Shown: piece by piece, positions 8,848 through 17,218 of the stretch
How positions within the stretch are numbered: the stretch's first letter is position 1
How the letters are laid out: each line of letters starts with the position of its first letter
Source: Oscillospiraceae bacterium
GTDB lineage: Bacteria; Bacillota; Clostridia; Oscillospirales; Oscillospiraceae
DNA: 49,251 bases
Assembly (NCBI GenBank): GCA_017516005.1
Contig: JAFWDU010000016.1
Span: 1 to 49,251 of the forward strand
Direction: 5' to 3'
Position numbers and translations under genes: made by a program
The notes under the pieces: model-generated
Seen by the model: only the letters and a program-made list of their open reading frames with translations
What the model was told of the DNA's origin: nothing
Database searches by the model: none

Positions 8848-10295
8848 TGCAGGTCCTCCTCATCTAACGCATGAACATAGGCAAACTGGACTGTGAAAAC
8901 AGTTCCTCCGCCTTCTCTTGCGCGTACTGAAATTGTTCCGTCATTATGCTCTACTAGGTCATGAACGATACTTAGGCCCAATCCCGAACCGCCCATAGCG
9001 CGGCTTCTCGCTTTATCTACACGATAAAAACGGTCGAACACATGATCCATTTCTTTTTCCGGAATGCCGACACCAGTATCTCCAACTTCAATGGTTACAA
9101 ATTCCTCATCCCGCTTTACAGTCAGAAATACGCTTCCTTCCTCGACATTATACTTGATTGCGTTTTCAGTCAGATTAAAAATGATCTGATAGAGAGAATC
9201 CTCCTGATTCATCATGTAGCTTTCTGGCTGCATTTCAGGGACAACAGTAATATGCTTCAATGATGCCTGCGGCTGAAGCATTCTGCAGACCTTCCAGGCA
9301 ATATCCGCCGCGTCAACAACAACAAATGCTTCATCCACATTGCTGTCGAGTTTTGAAAGCGACAGCAGTTTCTGGCTCAGTCTCGTCAGACGGTCTGCCT
9401 CATTGCCGATATCCAGCACAAATTCCCGGATCGTCTGCATCGGCATTTCATTCTGAAGGATTGAATCTGACAGCAGCTTTATGGAAGCGAGGGGCGTCTT
9501 CAGTTCATGAGAAGCATCTGAAACGAATTGCCTTCGAACCTGTTCGCCCTCCTGAAGGCGTCGGGTCAATTTGTTGAATTCGCTGCTCAGGTCCGTAAGC
9601 TCATCATTTCCGCGCATATCGATCTCATGGCTGTAATCTCCGTCCTGCACCTGCGCCATGGAGCTCATGATCTTATGAATACGACGTGTCACAGCAATGG
9701 AAAAAAGAACAGAGAACACGATGATCAGCGCTTCCAGTATCAGTGAGATACTGATTAAATTGCTGCGCAAGGCAGAAACAAGTACACTCTGCGTTGTGTC
9801 ATATTCCATCAGATAAACAGCCCCCATTGGGTTGTTGAGTGACATGATTGGTATTGCAGCATGGCTTTCCAATACAGATCTCTGAAAAAAGGAATAAAAA
9901 ACATCATTTCCGGAAAGCGCAGAAACGATCTCCGGAAACAGCACAACAGACCCCACTGCGTTATAGCGCGTGGAGTTATCGTACAGGCAGATCCCCTCAT
10001 TATCTGTAATCAGGACTCGCGTAGATTCGACGTCCTCCAGGAGGCTCATGACCTGACCGACGGATTCCCTAGTCAGAATTTCGGACCCAGCAAAGGAGGA
10101 AGCAACGATCTGTGCGCGGCCGAATACAGAGGAGTACTTGTTCTGATACATCAACTGCCGCATCGTGGAATTGGTGGAAAGATTCAAGCCAATTAAAGCG
10201 ACAGCGGTGATCAGAACATAGATCACCGCATATTTGAATTGTGTCGTTCTGCGAAGGGACCGAAGCAATTCACTACGCTTTGAAATAATAGCCAA
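8844..10295 (-). CDS. sensor histidine kinase (HAMP-HisKA-HATPase)
   Basis: Membrane kinase that would phosphorylate the regulator encoded upstream. The 483-residue protein has a first helix (about 21-38), an extracytoplasmic sensor of about 130 residues, a second helix (about 178-203), a HAMP linker, the HisKA box SDASHELKTP with the phospho-accepting His263, and the ATPase N, G1 and G2 boxes (NLTENAIKYN, GDTGVGIP, GGSGLGLSIV). Architecture matches MtrB and WalK-like kinases without a PAS domain. The start is uncertain: the longest frame opens with TTG at 10295 inside the regulator gene (23-base overlap), with no ideal Shine-Dalgarno. The 3' end overlaps the lipoprotein start by four bases. 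Confidence 0.93.
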   Translation of the reverse strand: MAIISKRSELLRSLRRTTQFKYAVIYVLITAVALIGLNLSTNSTMRQLMYQNKYSSVFGRAQIVASSFAGSEILTRESVGQVMSLLEDVESTRVLITDNEGICLYDNSTRYNAVGSVVLFPEIVSALSGNDVFYSFFQRSVLESHAAIPIMSLNNPMGAVYLMEYDTTQSVLVSALRSNLISISLILEALIIVFSVLFSIAVTRRIHKIMSSMAQVQDGDYSHEIDMRGNDELTDLSSEFNKLTRRLQEGEQVRRQFVSDASHELKTPLASIKLLSDSILQNEMPMQTIREFVLDIGNEADRLTRLSQKLLSLSKLDSNVDEAFVVVDAADIAWKVCRMLQPQASLKHITVVPEMQPESYMMNQEDSLYQIIFNLTENAIKYNVEEGSVFLTVKRDEEFVTIEVGDTGVGIPEKEMDHVFDRFYRVDKARSRAMGGSGLGLSIVHDLVEHNDGTISVRAREGGGTVFTVQFAYVHALDEEDLQ

Positions 10296-10953
10296 CTCCC
10301 CACTTGGTTAGGATATATTCGGGCTCCGAAGGATTCGGCTCCAGCTTTTCACGAAGTCTTCTGATATGAACATCCACAGTACGGATATCACTGCGGAACT
10401 CGTAGCCCCACACCTGATCGAGCAGATTCTCGCGGGAGAAGACACGGCCGGGATTGTGGATCAGCAGTTCAATCAAGTCAAACTCTTTTGCAGTGAGTTC
10501 TATGCACTCATCATTCTTATATGCATTGCGTTCCGTGGAATCTATGGTTAGGATTCCGGAAGTAATGCGCTCTGCCTTTGCTGTCTCTTCCTTGATCGCA
10601 CTGCGGCGGAGCAATGCGCGGATTCTGGCTTTCAGCTCAAGAATATTGAAAGGTTTTGTGAGATAGTCATCTGCGCCTTGTTCAAAACCCATCAGTTTGT
10701 CCATATCCTCGCTCTTTGCCGTAAGCATGATAATTGGAACTTCAGAAAACTGACGGATCTCCTGACAAGCCTGAAGGCCGTCAACTCTCGGCATCATGAC
10801 ATCCAGAATAATCAAATCCGGTTTCTGCTCCTGCGCGAGCGTAATCGCTTCCTGACCATCAGAACCCGAAATCACTTCGTATCCGTCATTTTCTAAATTA
10901 AAACGTATGCCTTTTACCAGCAGTTCTTCATCGTCAACAACAAGAATTTTCAT
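10273..10953 (-). CDS. OmpR/PhoB-family response regulator (WalR/MtrA-like)
   Basis: DNA-binding regulator of 226 residues. The receiver domain (1-120) has the acidic pair DDE (7-9), phospho-acceptor Asp51 in ILDVMMP, the switch Thr in MLTAKS and Lys in YLTKPF. The winged-helix domain (130-226) ends in VDVHIRRLREKLE and the TKWGVGYYF wing, close to the WalR/MtrA pattern. Start ATG has GAGG five bases upstream. It leads the operon with the kinase and GerMN lipoprotein. WalR and MtrA homologues control cell-wall turnover, which is plausible but not shown. The 265-base gap upstream holds the divergent carboxypeptidase promoter; no convincing promoter was found for this gene. Confidence 0.94.
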   Translation of the reverse strand: MKILVVDDEELLVKGIRFNLENDGYEVISGSDGQEAITLAQEQKPDLIILDVMMPRVDGLQACQEIRQFSEVPIIMLTAKSEDMDKLMGFEQGADDYLTKPFNILELKARIRALLRRSAIKEETAKAERITSGILTIDSTERNAYKNDECIELTAKEFDLIELLIHNPGRVFSRENLLDQVWGYEFRSDIRTVDVHIRRLREKLEPNPSEPEYILTKWGVGYYFKA

Positions 10954-11108
10954 AAGTACCTCACAATTCTAACCACAGCAGACAATCATCCTGACAGAAG
11001 CAATTACAAATGTCCAATGGAAACAAAGACAGCGCCGGGCAGTCATAGCGGAATCATCGAATCTGTTTCCACAAGGAATTCCGGACGGTATCCGCAGCTG
11101 TTTCCACG

Positions 11109-11138
11109 TTGACAAGAAACAATTTTCTGCGATATAAT
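11109..11138 (+). promoter_or_regulatory. sigma-A promoter of the carboxypeptidase gene
   Basis: Perfect -35 TTGACA (11109-11114) and perfect -10 TATAAT (11133-11138) separated by 18 bases. The predicted leader is about 73 bases and AT-rich. Confidence 0.85.
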
Positions 11139-11218
11139 TGCCTCAGTTTAATCCTAAAAATTATAACATATCATCCACGTTTTGAGCAACCATTATTTGC
11201 TTATTTGGAGTAACTATT

Positions 11219-12595
11219 ATGAAGATTATTTCCAGATTCTGCGGAATTCTTCTGTGTATTCTGATCCTATTCAGCCTGAGTTTTCCCGTGCTTGCCGATG
11301 ATGCTCCCTCTTTTTCAGTAGATGCAAAGGCGGCATTGCTTCTTGATCTGAATTCCGGCAGAGTACTGTATTCACAGAATGCCGATGAAAGACTGTACCC
11401 GGCAAGTTTGACGAAAATCATGACCTGTATGCTAGCACTCGAGAATTCTTTTCTGGATGAGACTGTAACCGTTTCTTCTGAAGCGCTGGAAGGGCTGGGC
11501 GAAGACAGCAGTTCCGCCGGTCTTCTCGCCGGCGAGGAACTGAGTATGCGGGAGCTCCTTTACTGTGTCATGATCAGTTCTGCAAATGAAGCCTGCAATG
11601 TGGTTGCCGAAGCTGTATCCGGATCTGTTTCCAGTTTTGTGGATCTGATGAATCAGCGCGCAGCCGAGCTTGGATGCACTGGTACACACTTCGTCAATCC
11701 ACACGGCCTTCATGATGAGAATCACTATACGACTGCCCGGGATTTGAGCATTATCACACAGGCAGCACTGAAAAATGAAGTATTTGTCACAATCTGCACT
11801 GCTGCAGAGCACACCGTTCCGGCAACCAATCTATCAGGTCCGAGAGAACTGTACACTACCAACTATCTTATCAGCAATCACACAACCGGAATCTATTATT
11901 ACCCAAAAGCCAAAGGTATCAAAACCGGTTTTACCACACCGGCAGGACGCTGTCTCGTTACAATGGCAAGCGGAAACGGTCTGAATCTTCTGAGCATTGT
12001 TATGGGTGCTGCCACTGTTCAGCAAGCGGATGGAAGCTGGCTGATGAAGAGTTTCCCCGAGGCAAAAGCTCTCCTCGAATATGGTTTTTCACACTATCGA
12101 GAGTATACGTTAGTTTCACCGTTGAATCCACTTGGAAAGCTTCCTGTCCGCCTTTCCTCCAACTCAGAATCGGTTGTTTATGCCCCAGCAAGTACTGTCT
12201 CTGCGATTCTTCCCACTGATTACGATGAACTGCTTCTTCGCACCGTGATTAATCTGGAAAGCCCGGAAGGCATTGACGCACCTGTTCGAAAAGACCAGGT
12301 GCTCGGAACGGTTGAAGTTTACTACGATCATGAACTGATCGGACGTTCGGATCTTCTTGCAATCTCTGAAGTTGAACGCTCAGCTGCTGAACAAGTCATC
12401 CACCAGACAAATACATTCTTTCACTCCTCGCTTTGGAAGTGGATTCTTTTCATACTGATCTTTCTCCTGATAATAATAGCTGTGATTTATCTTCTGCGTA
12501 TCTATCGAGTCCGCGAAGCCAGGCGGCGCAGAGCGGACAAGTATAAGCGTGATCAGGTCAGGCAGAAACTTCGAGAGGAGTTGGATGATCAATGA
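11219..12595 (+). CDS. D-alanyl-D-alanine carboxypeptidase (DacF/PBP5 type)
   Basis: Serine peptidase (family S11) that trims the terminal D-Ala from peptidoglycan stem peptides outside the cell. The 458-residue protein has a signal peptide (1-26, ending VLA-DDAP) and the three penicillin-binding motifs SLTK (Ser63-Lys66), SAN (121-123) and KTG (235-237). A C-terminal beta domain (about 285-400) is followed by a membrane helix (about 408-430) and a basic tail. Most relatives anchor by an amphipathic C-terminal helix, so the true transmembrane helix plus Arg-rich tail is slightly different. It is driven by a consensus promoter and overlaps the glycosylase gene by four bases. Confidence 0.95.
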   Translation: MKIISRFCGILLCILILFSLSFPVLADDAPSFSVDAKAALLLDLNSGRVLYSQNADERLYPASLTKIMTCMLALENSFLDETVTVSSEALEGLGEDSSSAGLLAGEELSMRELLYCVMISSANEACNVVAEAVSGSVSSFVDLMNQRAAELGCTGTHFVNPHGLHDENHYTTARDLSIITQAALKNEVFVTICTAAEHTVPATNLSGPRELYTTNYLISNHTTGIYYYPKAKGIKTGFTTPAGRCLVTMASGNGLNLLSIVMGAATVQQADGSWLMKSFPEAKALLEYGFSHYREYTLVSPLNPLGKLPVRLSSNSESVVYAPASTVSAILPTDYDELLLRTVINLESPEGIDAPVRKDQVLGTVEVYYDHELIGRSDLLAISEVERSAAEQVIHQTNTFFHSSLWKWILFILIFLLIIIAVIYLLRIYRVREARRRRADKYKRDQVRQKLREELDDQ

Positions 12596-13155
12596 CGATG
12601 ACGGATCTGAGAGAACGTTGCGAAGGATGTTCCGGCTGTTCCCTGTCCCAAACTCGTACCAAACTGGTTTTCGGTGTTGGCCCGGAAGACGCGGAAGTAC
12701 TGTTTGTCGGCGAAGGACCAGGTCAGCAGGAGGATCTGAGCGGAGAGCCATTCGTAGGTGCTGCCGGACAGCTACTTGACGACATGCTGTGCATCATTGA
12801 TCTTGGCAGAGATAACTGCTACATTGCAAATATCGTGAAATGCAGACCGCCTCAAAATCGTGATCCTTCTGACGAAGAACAGAATGCGTGTTACCCTTGG
12901 CTGGAACAACAGATTGCCCTTCTAAATCCGAAAATCATTGTCTGTCTCGGACGGATTTCAGCTATGCGTCTGATCCGTCCAGATTTCCGTATCACGAGAG
13001 AGCATGGACAATGGTTTTCAAGAAACGGTGTTCCGATTATGGCAATGTACCATCCTTCCGCTCTGCTTCGGGATCCTTCAAAACGGCCTGAGACTTTCCA
13101 TGATCTGAAAACACTTCAAAAGAAAGTCCTGGAAATGTGTGACAGGACACCATGA
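12592..13155 (+). CDS. uracil-DNA glycosylase, Fe-S family 4/5 type
   Basis: Removes uracil from DNA at the start of base excision repair. The 187-residue protein has four cysteines at positions 13, 16, 84 and 100 in the spacing expected for the [4Fe-4S] cluster of family 4 enzymes, the GEGPGQQED active-site loop (41-48) and the HPSALLR motif near the C-terminus. Such proteins were once annotated as phage SPO1 DNA-polymerase-related. Its ATG overlaps the carboxypeptidase stop (ATGA), so it is co-transcribed with it. The coupling of a wall enzyme and a DNA repair gene looks incidental. Confidence 0.92.
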   Translation: MTMTDLRERCEGCSGCSLSQTRTKLVFGVGPEDAEVLFVGEGPGQQEDLSGEPFVGAAGQLLDDMLCIIDLGRDNCYIANIVKCRPPQNRDPSDEEQNACYPWLEQQIALLNPKIIVCLGRISAMRLIRPDFRITREHGQWFSRNGVPIMAMYHPSALLRDPSKRPETFHDLKTLQKKVLEMCDRTP

Positions 13156-13162
13156 TTTCATT

Positions 13163-13213
13163 AAAAGCAAAAGAGAAGAAAACCGGCTCCGGCTTTCTTC
13201 TCTTTTGCTTTTT
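13163..13213. terminator. bidirectional terminator
   Basis: Nineteen-base perfect arms (13163-13181 and 13194-13212) rich in A on one side and T on the other, with a small GC-rich loop. It separates the convergent glycosylase gene and the membrane cluster. Confidence 0.88.
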
Positions 13214-13239
13214 CATATCTAAGCCAGTTGATTCAGAAA

Positions 13240-14082
13240 TCAGGTATGTTTTTTGCGGCCAAGAAAATAAATCAGTGCACCGCTGAAGACAGCTAATACC
13301 GCTACCAGTACCCCAGCAAGTGACATCATGCCAGTGTGTTGACCGGTAGAAGGACTGGCAGGTTCCATACTCGGTGTCTCTGCCGGGTAACGAACAGGAA
13401 TGCTTCCTCTGCTGACTACGGGAAGCTCCTTGTTGGTTGGATCAGAAAGGCACAGCCAGTCCCGCCTGCCCCAAAAATATCCGATATGACACCAGGCCAG
13501 TCCGTTTTCGTCAGTGAATACCTGGTCTGGAACAAGATAGTCCCGGATCTCTTCAATGCTGCTCTCATCAACCGGGAGCGTGCTTGTAATCCGGTCCGAA
13601 CCGGGAAAAGCATAAAACTGAAGTTCCTGTCCTACATCGAGAAATTCCTGAAAAGACTGAACTGCAGCCGAGTCTGTTTTCATCTGACTGCCATATTCTT
13701 CCAGAAACGATTGGCTGTCATACCTTCGATAACAGTCTGACAGCAAAATCCATCCGGTTTTACCATAGCCTGGCTGAGCTTTCCCATCCGGAAGATCCGT
13801 CCAGTCAACCAGTCCCCATGCAGCAGATCCGTTCAAATAGATATAACTCACGAAAAAAGCGGAATCATTCTCCGCATAAGCGATTGGTTCTTGCTGCTCC
13901 GGATCCTGATAAATGCCGGTATAGCCGGAAGCAGCGTTCACAATATAGGAGCGTCCTTCATAGTCGGAAGGATGCGATCTCAGAAAATCATCATCCGGGA
14001 CATAAAGCACATCCGCAAATGCCGTTCCGATCAGACAGGCAAGAAAACAGAACGCTACAATTATTTGAATCAGACGCCTCAT
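13240..14082 (-). CDS. single-pass surface protein with two SH3-like segments (unknown function)
   Basis: 280-residue protein with a signal peptide (1-23, ending TAFA), a long extracytoplasmic region, a Pro/Ser-rich stalk (about 228-245), one C-terminal transmembrane helix (about 250-273) and a short basic tail (GRKKHT). The ectodomain seems to hold two similar beta-rich segments: one around 45-120 ending WILLSD and one around 155-220 ending WLCLSD, each beginning with a Y-x-P/D-G type strand, which suggests paired SH3-like folds. That reading is mine and tentative. It is the last gene of a tight five-gene operon; start ATG has GAGGAG six bases upstream. No enzymatic motif is visible. Confidence 0.7.
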   Translation of the reverse strand: MRRLIQIIVAFCFLACLIGTAFADVLYVPDDDFLRSHPSDYEGRSYIVNAASGYTGIYQDPEQQEPIAYAENDSAFFVSYIYLNGSAAWGLVDWTDLPDGKAQPGYGKTGWILLSDCYRRYDSQSFLEEYGSQMKTDSAAVQSFQEFLDVGQELQFYAFPGSDRITSTLPVDESSIEEIRDYLVPDQVFTDENGLAWCHIGYFWGRRDWLCLSDPTNKELPVVSRGSIPVRYPAETPSMEPASPSTGQHTGMMSLAGVLVAVLAVFSGALIYFLGRKKHT

Positions 14083-14092
14083 CGCAGGCTCC

Positions 14093-14284
14093 TCACTTTC
14101 GATCTTTCAGTTTTCGTGCAATTACGATTGTAACTGCAATCACTCCAAGAACAACAAATGGCAGGATGCCCTTTATTTCTGAGCTTACAGTGTCTAAAGG
14201 AGGTGCAATTGCATCACAAAATGCAGTGCATGCGAGAAAGACACATAGAGTAAGTGCGGTAATTGTTATTTGGATGATTCTCAT
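14093..14284 (-). CDS. small signal-peptide plus single-helix membrane protein
   Basis: 63-residue protein: cleavable-looking signal peptide (1-24, CTAFC-D), about 16 extracytoplasmic residues, a hydrophobic helix (about 40-57) and a basic tail (ARKLKDRK). A longer in-frame reading exists upstream but runs through the preceding gene; the ATG at 14284 has GAGGTG seven bases before it. It has the same build as the 65-residue protein encoded just upstream and as the 280-residue protein ten bases downstream. Function is unknown; membership of one membrane complex is inferred from layout. Confidence 0.7.
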   Translation of the reverse strand: MRIIQITITALTLCVFLACTAFCDAIAPPLDTVSSEIKGILPFVVLGVIAVTIVIARKLKDRK

Positions 14285-14295
14285 TGTAAAGCACC

Positions 14296-14493
14296 TCACT
14301 TCCGATACTTTCGATACAGGATTACACTCAGCACCAGGCAAAACGCAGCCAATGCAATTATCAGCAGGACAACCCATGAACTCTTCTGCGTAACCGCAGG
14401 AACATCAATCTCATCGGCAAAAGCATTCATTGGAAGGAAAAGACTGCATAGAATCAACATTGCGGAATGCCTGATACATCTCATAAGTCTCAT
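14296..14493 (-). CDS. small signal-peptide plus single-helix membrane protein, second copy
   Basis: 65-residue protein with signal peptide (1-27, ending NAFA-D), a short outside segment (DEIDVPAVTQKSS), a helix (about 40-58) and a basic tail (YRKYRK). The ATG at 14493 has GGAGG eight bases upstream; an in-frame TTG five codons earlier overlaps that site and is rejected. The 11-base gap to the next gene and shared architecture suggest an old duplication, although sequence identity with the 63-residue neighbour is low. Function is unknown. Confidence 0.7.
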   Translation of the reverse strand: MRLMRCIRHSAMLILCSLFLPMNAFADEIDVPAVTQKSSWVVLLIIALAAFCLVLSVILYRKYRK

Positions 14494-14514
14494 AACGAAG
14501 ACCTCCAAAATGGT

Positions 14515-14844
14515 TCAAAGAACCGCTGATAATATCACGCCGAACAGGTAGGATGCAGCATTTGCTGAAAGAGAAAAAAGCAGCGGACGTCGGATATTCT
14601 CTCCCCTATTTTTGTAACAGAATGCTTCTGTAACTACCACAGCAGATTCAAGAAGAATAATCCAGAAAGCATTCCGTCTGCTGCCAAGAAGCATGACAAT
14701 ATAGTTTACTGAAGGATTTGTGAGAGTATTCACCAGAACGATTAGGATAAAGTCCCGATTGGAAACTCTCCAAATCAGTCCGATTAAGAGTTCCATTGCC
14801 AGCGTCAGAATCAGGCAATATGTAAGAATCAGAAAAACTTCCAT
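14515..14844 (-). CDS. small polytopic membrane protein (unknown function)
   Basis: 109-residue hydrophobic protein with about three membrane helices (roughly 3-22, 27-48 with a VLVNTLTNPSVN motif at its end, and 88-108) and a shorter hydrophobic stretch at 58-72. The ATG at 14844 has GAGG seven bases upstream and lies one base after the transporter stop codon. I do not recognise a named family. Its conserved-looking LTNP segment at a helix end would be a good anchor for homology searches. Function is unknown. Confidence 0.7.
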   Translation of the reverse strand: MEVFLILTYCLILTLAMELLIGLIWRVSNRDFILIVLVNTLTNPSVNYIVMLLGSRRNAFWIILLESAVVVTEAFCYKNRGENIRRPLLFSLSANAASYLFGVILSAVL

Positions 14845-14845
14845 T

Positions 14846-15841
14846 TTACGACCTCTTGACTGCAGGCAGATACAGCACAAGAGAAATCAAGCTGACCGCG
14901 CACAGGAGCAAGCCGGTCGAAACCGGTATCTGAATGCCGAAGTATTTGGGCAGGAATCCCAGAAAAAGTGCAAAGGTCAGCAGGCCGAAACTGCAGCCTT
15001 TCTGCTCAGGCATCTGCTGAGAAAGTGCAAACAATGTCATTGGCATCGTTAAATTAAACAGAAAAATGGCTGCAATTCCGGCGGCGGCATGACTGGATAA
15101 TAGAAACAACGCAGCAGAAACACCAAGGGATATAACACCGCTGATACGCAGGCCAATCCGATCAGAAAGAAACCCTCCTGCTGTTTTGCCAAACACTGTT
15201 GCGCAGACTGCTGCAAGAGCAAGTACCCCCTGTTTCCACTCAAATACTTGAGCAAAACCACTGAAAGAACGGAGAACAACAACGAGGAAAAGTAATAGAC
15301 TCGGTAAAAGATAATACTTGTTTGAATGATTAGAACTGGAGGCTTTCTTCTCCTTTACCTCACTCACATGTAAGACGCAGAGTACACAAAGAGCGATAAG
15401 GCAGATCGGGGGAAGCCAGAAAGGGAATGCTCTTGTACCTAGAAGTGCTCCAAAATAGATTCCAAAAGCACCAGGCGAAACAAAAACTCCAAGAGTAGCG
15501 GCTCGATCCGGAGCGGAAGCCATCACTTCGCACCCGCCGCCGACATGAAACAGAGCGTTCCCGATCCCTGCAATTAATGCTGCAGGGATCGCCAGCGGTA
15601 TCAAATATGATACAGCACAAAGCAGGCAGCCAAAGCAGGCAAACCGTTCTGGCCTTCCATAATAATCCGCAAGAATTCCAATTGGAAGCTGAAGTGCAAA
15701 AGCGCAGAAATTATACAGAAGAATGATCAGAGCAAGATCTGACGAGCTGAGAAAACAGTGATAGATCAGAAAAGCACACGAAAAATCCACCGCAAAGTGC
15801 GCCGCTGAAAGCAAGCCGGTCCGATAGACGGATTTTGTCAC
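14846..15841 (-). CDS. major facilitator superfamily transporter (short form)
   Basis: 331-residue polytopic membrane protein with about ten hydrophobic helices. The loop between helices 2 and 3 (GILADYYGRPE) matches the MFS D-x2-G-R/K motif, and GGFLSDRIG repeats it in the second half, with HFAVDF near the N-terminus and an HVGGG segment resembling fosmidomycin-resistance-type carriers. It is shorter than the usual 390-420 residues. Start is GTG with AAGGAG nine bases upstream. It heads the operon with four small membrane or surface genes, so its substrate may relate to the envelope; no substrate can be named. A TTGAAT-N17-ATAACG element upstream (15869-15897) is a weak promoter candidate. 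Confidence 0.82.
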   Translation of the reverse strand: MTKSVYRTGLLSAAHFAVDFSCAFLIYHCFLSSSDLALIILLYNFCAFALQLPIGILADYYGRPERFACFGCLLCAVSYLIPLAIPAALIAGIGNALFHVGGGCEVMASAPDRAATLGVFVSPGAFGIYFGALLGTRAFPFWLPPICLIALCVLCVLHVSEVKEKKASSSNHSNKYYLLPSLLLFLVVVLRSFSGFAQVFEWKQGVLALAAVCATVFGKTAGGFLSDRIGLRISGVISLGVSAALFLLSSHAAAGIAAIFLFNLTMPMTLFALSQQMPEQKGCSFGLLTFALFLGFLPKYFGIQIPVSTGLLLCAVSLISLVLYLPAVKRS

Positions 15842-15909
15842 AGCATCTCACTCCTTCTACTTCTATGACGTTATTTGAAGTAAATTGTTCCATTCAAGCA
15901 GGCATGCGA

Positions 15910-17088
15910 TTACCGATCCGGATATACCGTAACCTTTTCGATCTGGGACAGAGCGTCATTCACGAGCTGTTCAACATCCAAGCCTGATTCCGCTTTCAGA
16001 GTGCCCTCGAGGGTCGGTTTTGTTTTCGGGTGCTTAGGCGTAAAGACCGTACAACAGTCCTCATATGGAAGAATGGATGTTTCCAGTGTTTCGATTTTAC
16101 GCGCGATGGTAACAACTTCTTCTTTATCCATTCCGATCAGCGGCTGGAAGATCGGCATGGAAACAACCGCACCTGTCACAGCCATTGCCTGCATGGTCTG
16201 ACTGGCAACCTGGCCCAGGCTCTCCCCAGTCACAAGACTCAGTGCGCCATGATCCTGCGCAATTCTCTCTGAAATGCGCATCATAAACCGGCGCATAATG
16301 ATTGTAAAATACTCTTCAGGGCAGTTATCCCGGATTGCCTCCTGGATCTGCGTAAAGCTTACAATATCCACTGTCATCCTGCCGCAGTATCTTGCAATAA
16401 TCGCAGCGAGATCCAAAACTTTCTGTTTCGCCAGTTCCGAGGTATACGGATAGGAGAAGAAATGGATGCATTCCAGTTCAGCCCCGCGTTTCGCAATCAT
16501 ATAGCCGGCTACAGGAGAGTCGATACCGCCTGAGAGAAGAAGTGCAGCTTTTCCGCCGACACCAGTCGGAAGACCACCGGCACCGGGCTGTGCCGGGCCA
16601 TGAACATATGCAGCATGATCACGTATTTCGACATAGACTGTATACGCCGGATGATGAACATCGACCTTTAAAGCCGGTTCCGCTTCGGCAATTCTTCCTC
16701 CGATTTCCTGAGAAATCTGAATGGATCCGAGAGGAAAAGCCTTATCCGCTCGCTTGGATTCCACCTTAAAGCTTCCTGCAGCGCATAGGTCTTCCCAGAG
16801 ATAGCTTCTGACTGCCTCAAAAATTGCATCCAGATTTTTTTCGCACGGTCTGCATCTGCACATGGAATTGACGCCAAACACACGGCCGCAGGCTTCCCAA
16901 GCAGATTCAATGTCACAGTTGTCGTCTTCCGGTTCCACATATACCGTTGACTGGGTAAGATAGATATGAAAGTTTCCGAATCCAGCCAGTCTTCGGCGAA
17001 GATTCGATTTTAATCGGTCTTCAAAGCTTCTGCGGTTGGCCCCTTTCAGAACCATCTCGCCAAGCTTCAGCAAAAACATTTCGTTCAT
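15910..17088 (-). CDS. thiI: tRNA 4-thiouridine synthase ThiI
   Basis: Adenylates U8 of tRNA and transfers sulfur to form 4-thiouridine; some homologues also support thiamine thiazole synthesis. The 392-residue protein has an N-terminal ferredoxin-like and THUMP region (about 5-165) and a PP-loop ATPase domain with LLSGGIDSPVAGY (SGGIDS 186-191). It ends soon after ILPYEDCCTVFTPKHP, so it lacks the C-terminal rhodanese domain of the E. coli enzyme, as in Bacillus. Start ATG 17088 has AGGAGC upstream; the longer in-frame reading is not needed. It has its own promoter, divergent from nth. Confidence 0.95.
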   Translation of the reverse strand: MNEMFLLKLGEMVLKGANRRSFEDRLKSNLRRRLAGFGNFHIYLTQSTVYVEPEDDNCDIESAWEACGRVFGVNSMCRCRPCEKNLDAIFEAVRSYLWEDLCAAGSFKVESKRADKAFPLGSIQISQEIGGRIAEAEPALKVDVHHPAYTVYVEIRDHAAYVHGPAQPGAGGLPTGVGGKAALLLSGGIDSPVAGYMIAKRGAELECIHFFSYPYTSELAKQKVLDLAAIIARYCGRMTVDIVSFTQIQEAIRDNCPEEYFTIIMRRFMMRISERIAQDHGALSLVTGESLGQVASQTMQAMAVTGAVVSMPIFQPLIGMDKEEVVTIARKIETLETSILPYEDCCTVFTPKHPKTKPTLEGTLKAESGLDVEQLVNDALSQIEKVTVYPDR

Positions 17089-17119
17089 AAAAAGCTCCTG
17101 TTTAACTGATTTCAGTCCC

Positions 17120-17148
17120 ATACTAGCATGGTTACCCGAAAAAATCAA
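17120..17148 (-). promoter_or_regulatory. sigma-A promoter of thiI
   Basis: Minus strand: -35 TTGATT (17143-17148), 17-base spacer, -10 TAGTAT (17120-17125), about 30 bases before the thiI start. Confidence 0.7.
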
Positions 17149-17155
17149 CGCAGCC

Positions 17156-17183
17156 TTGCATTATCAACTGTTTCTGATATAAT
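17156..17183 (+). promoter_or_regulatory. sigma-A promoter of nth
   Basis: -35 TTGCAT (17156-17161), 16-base spacer, perfect -10 TATAAT (17178-17183). It is divergent from and adjacent to the thiI promoter. Confidence 0.75.
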
Positions 17184-17218
17184 TTCCCTGATACCACAGA
17201 TAACGGATGTGAATTCAT

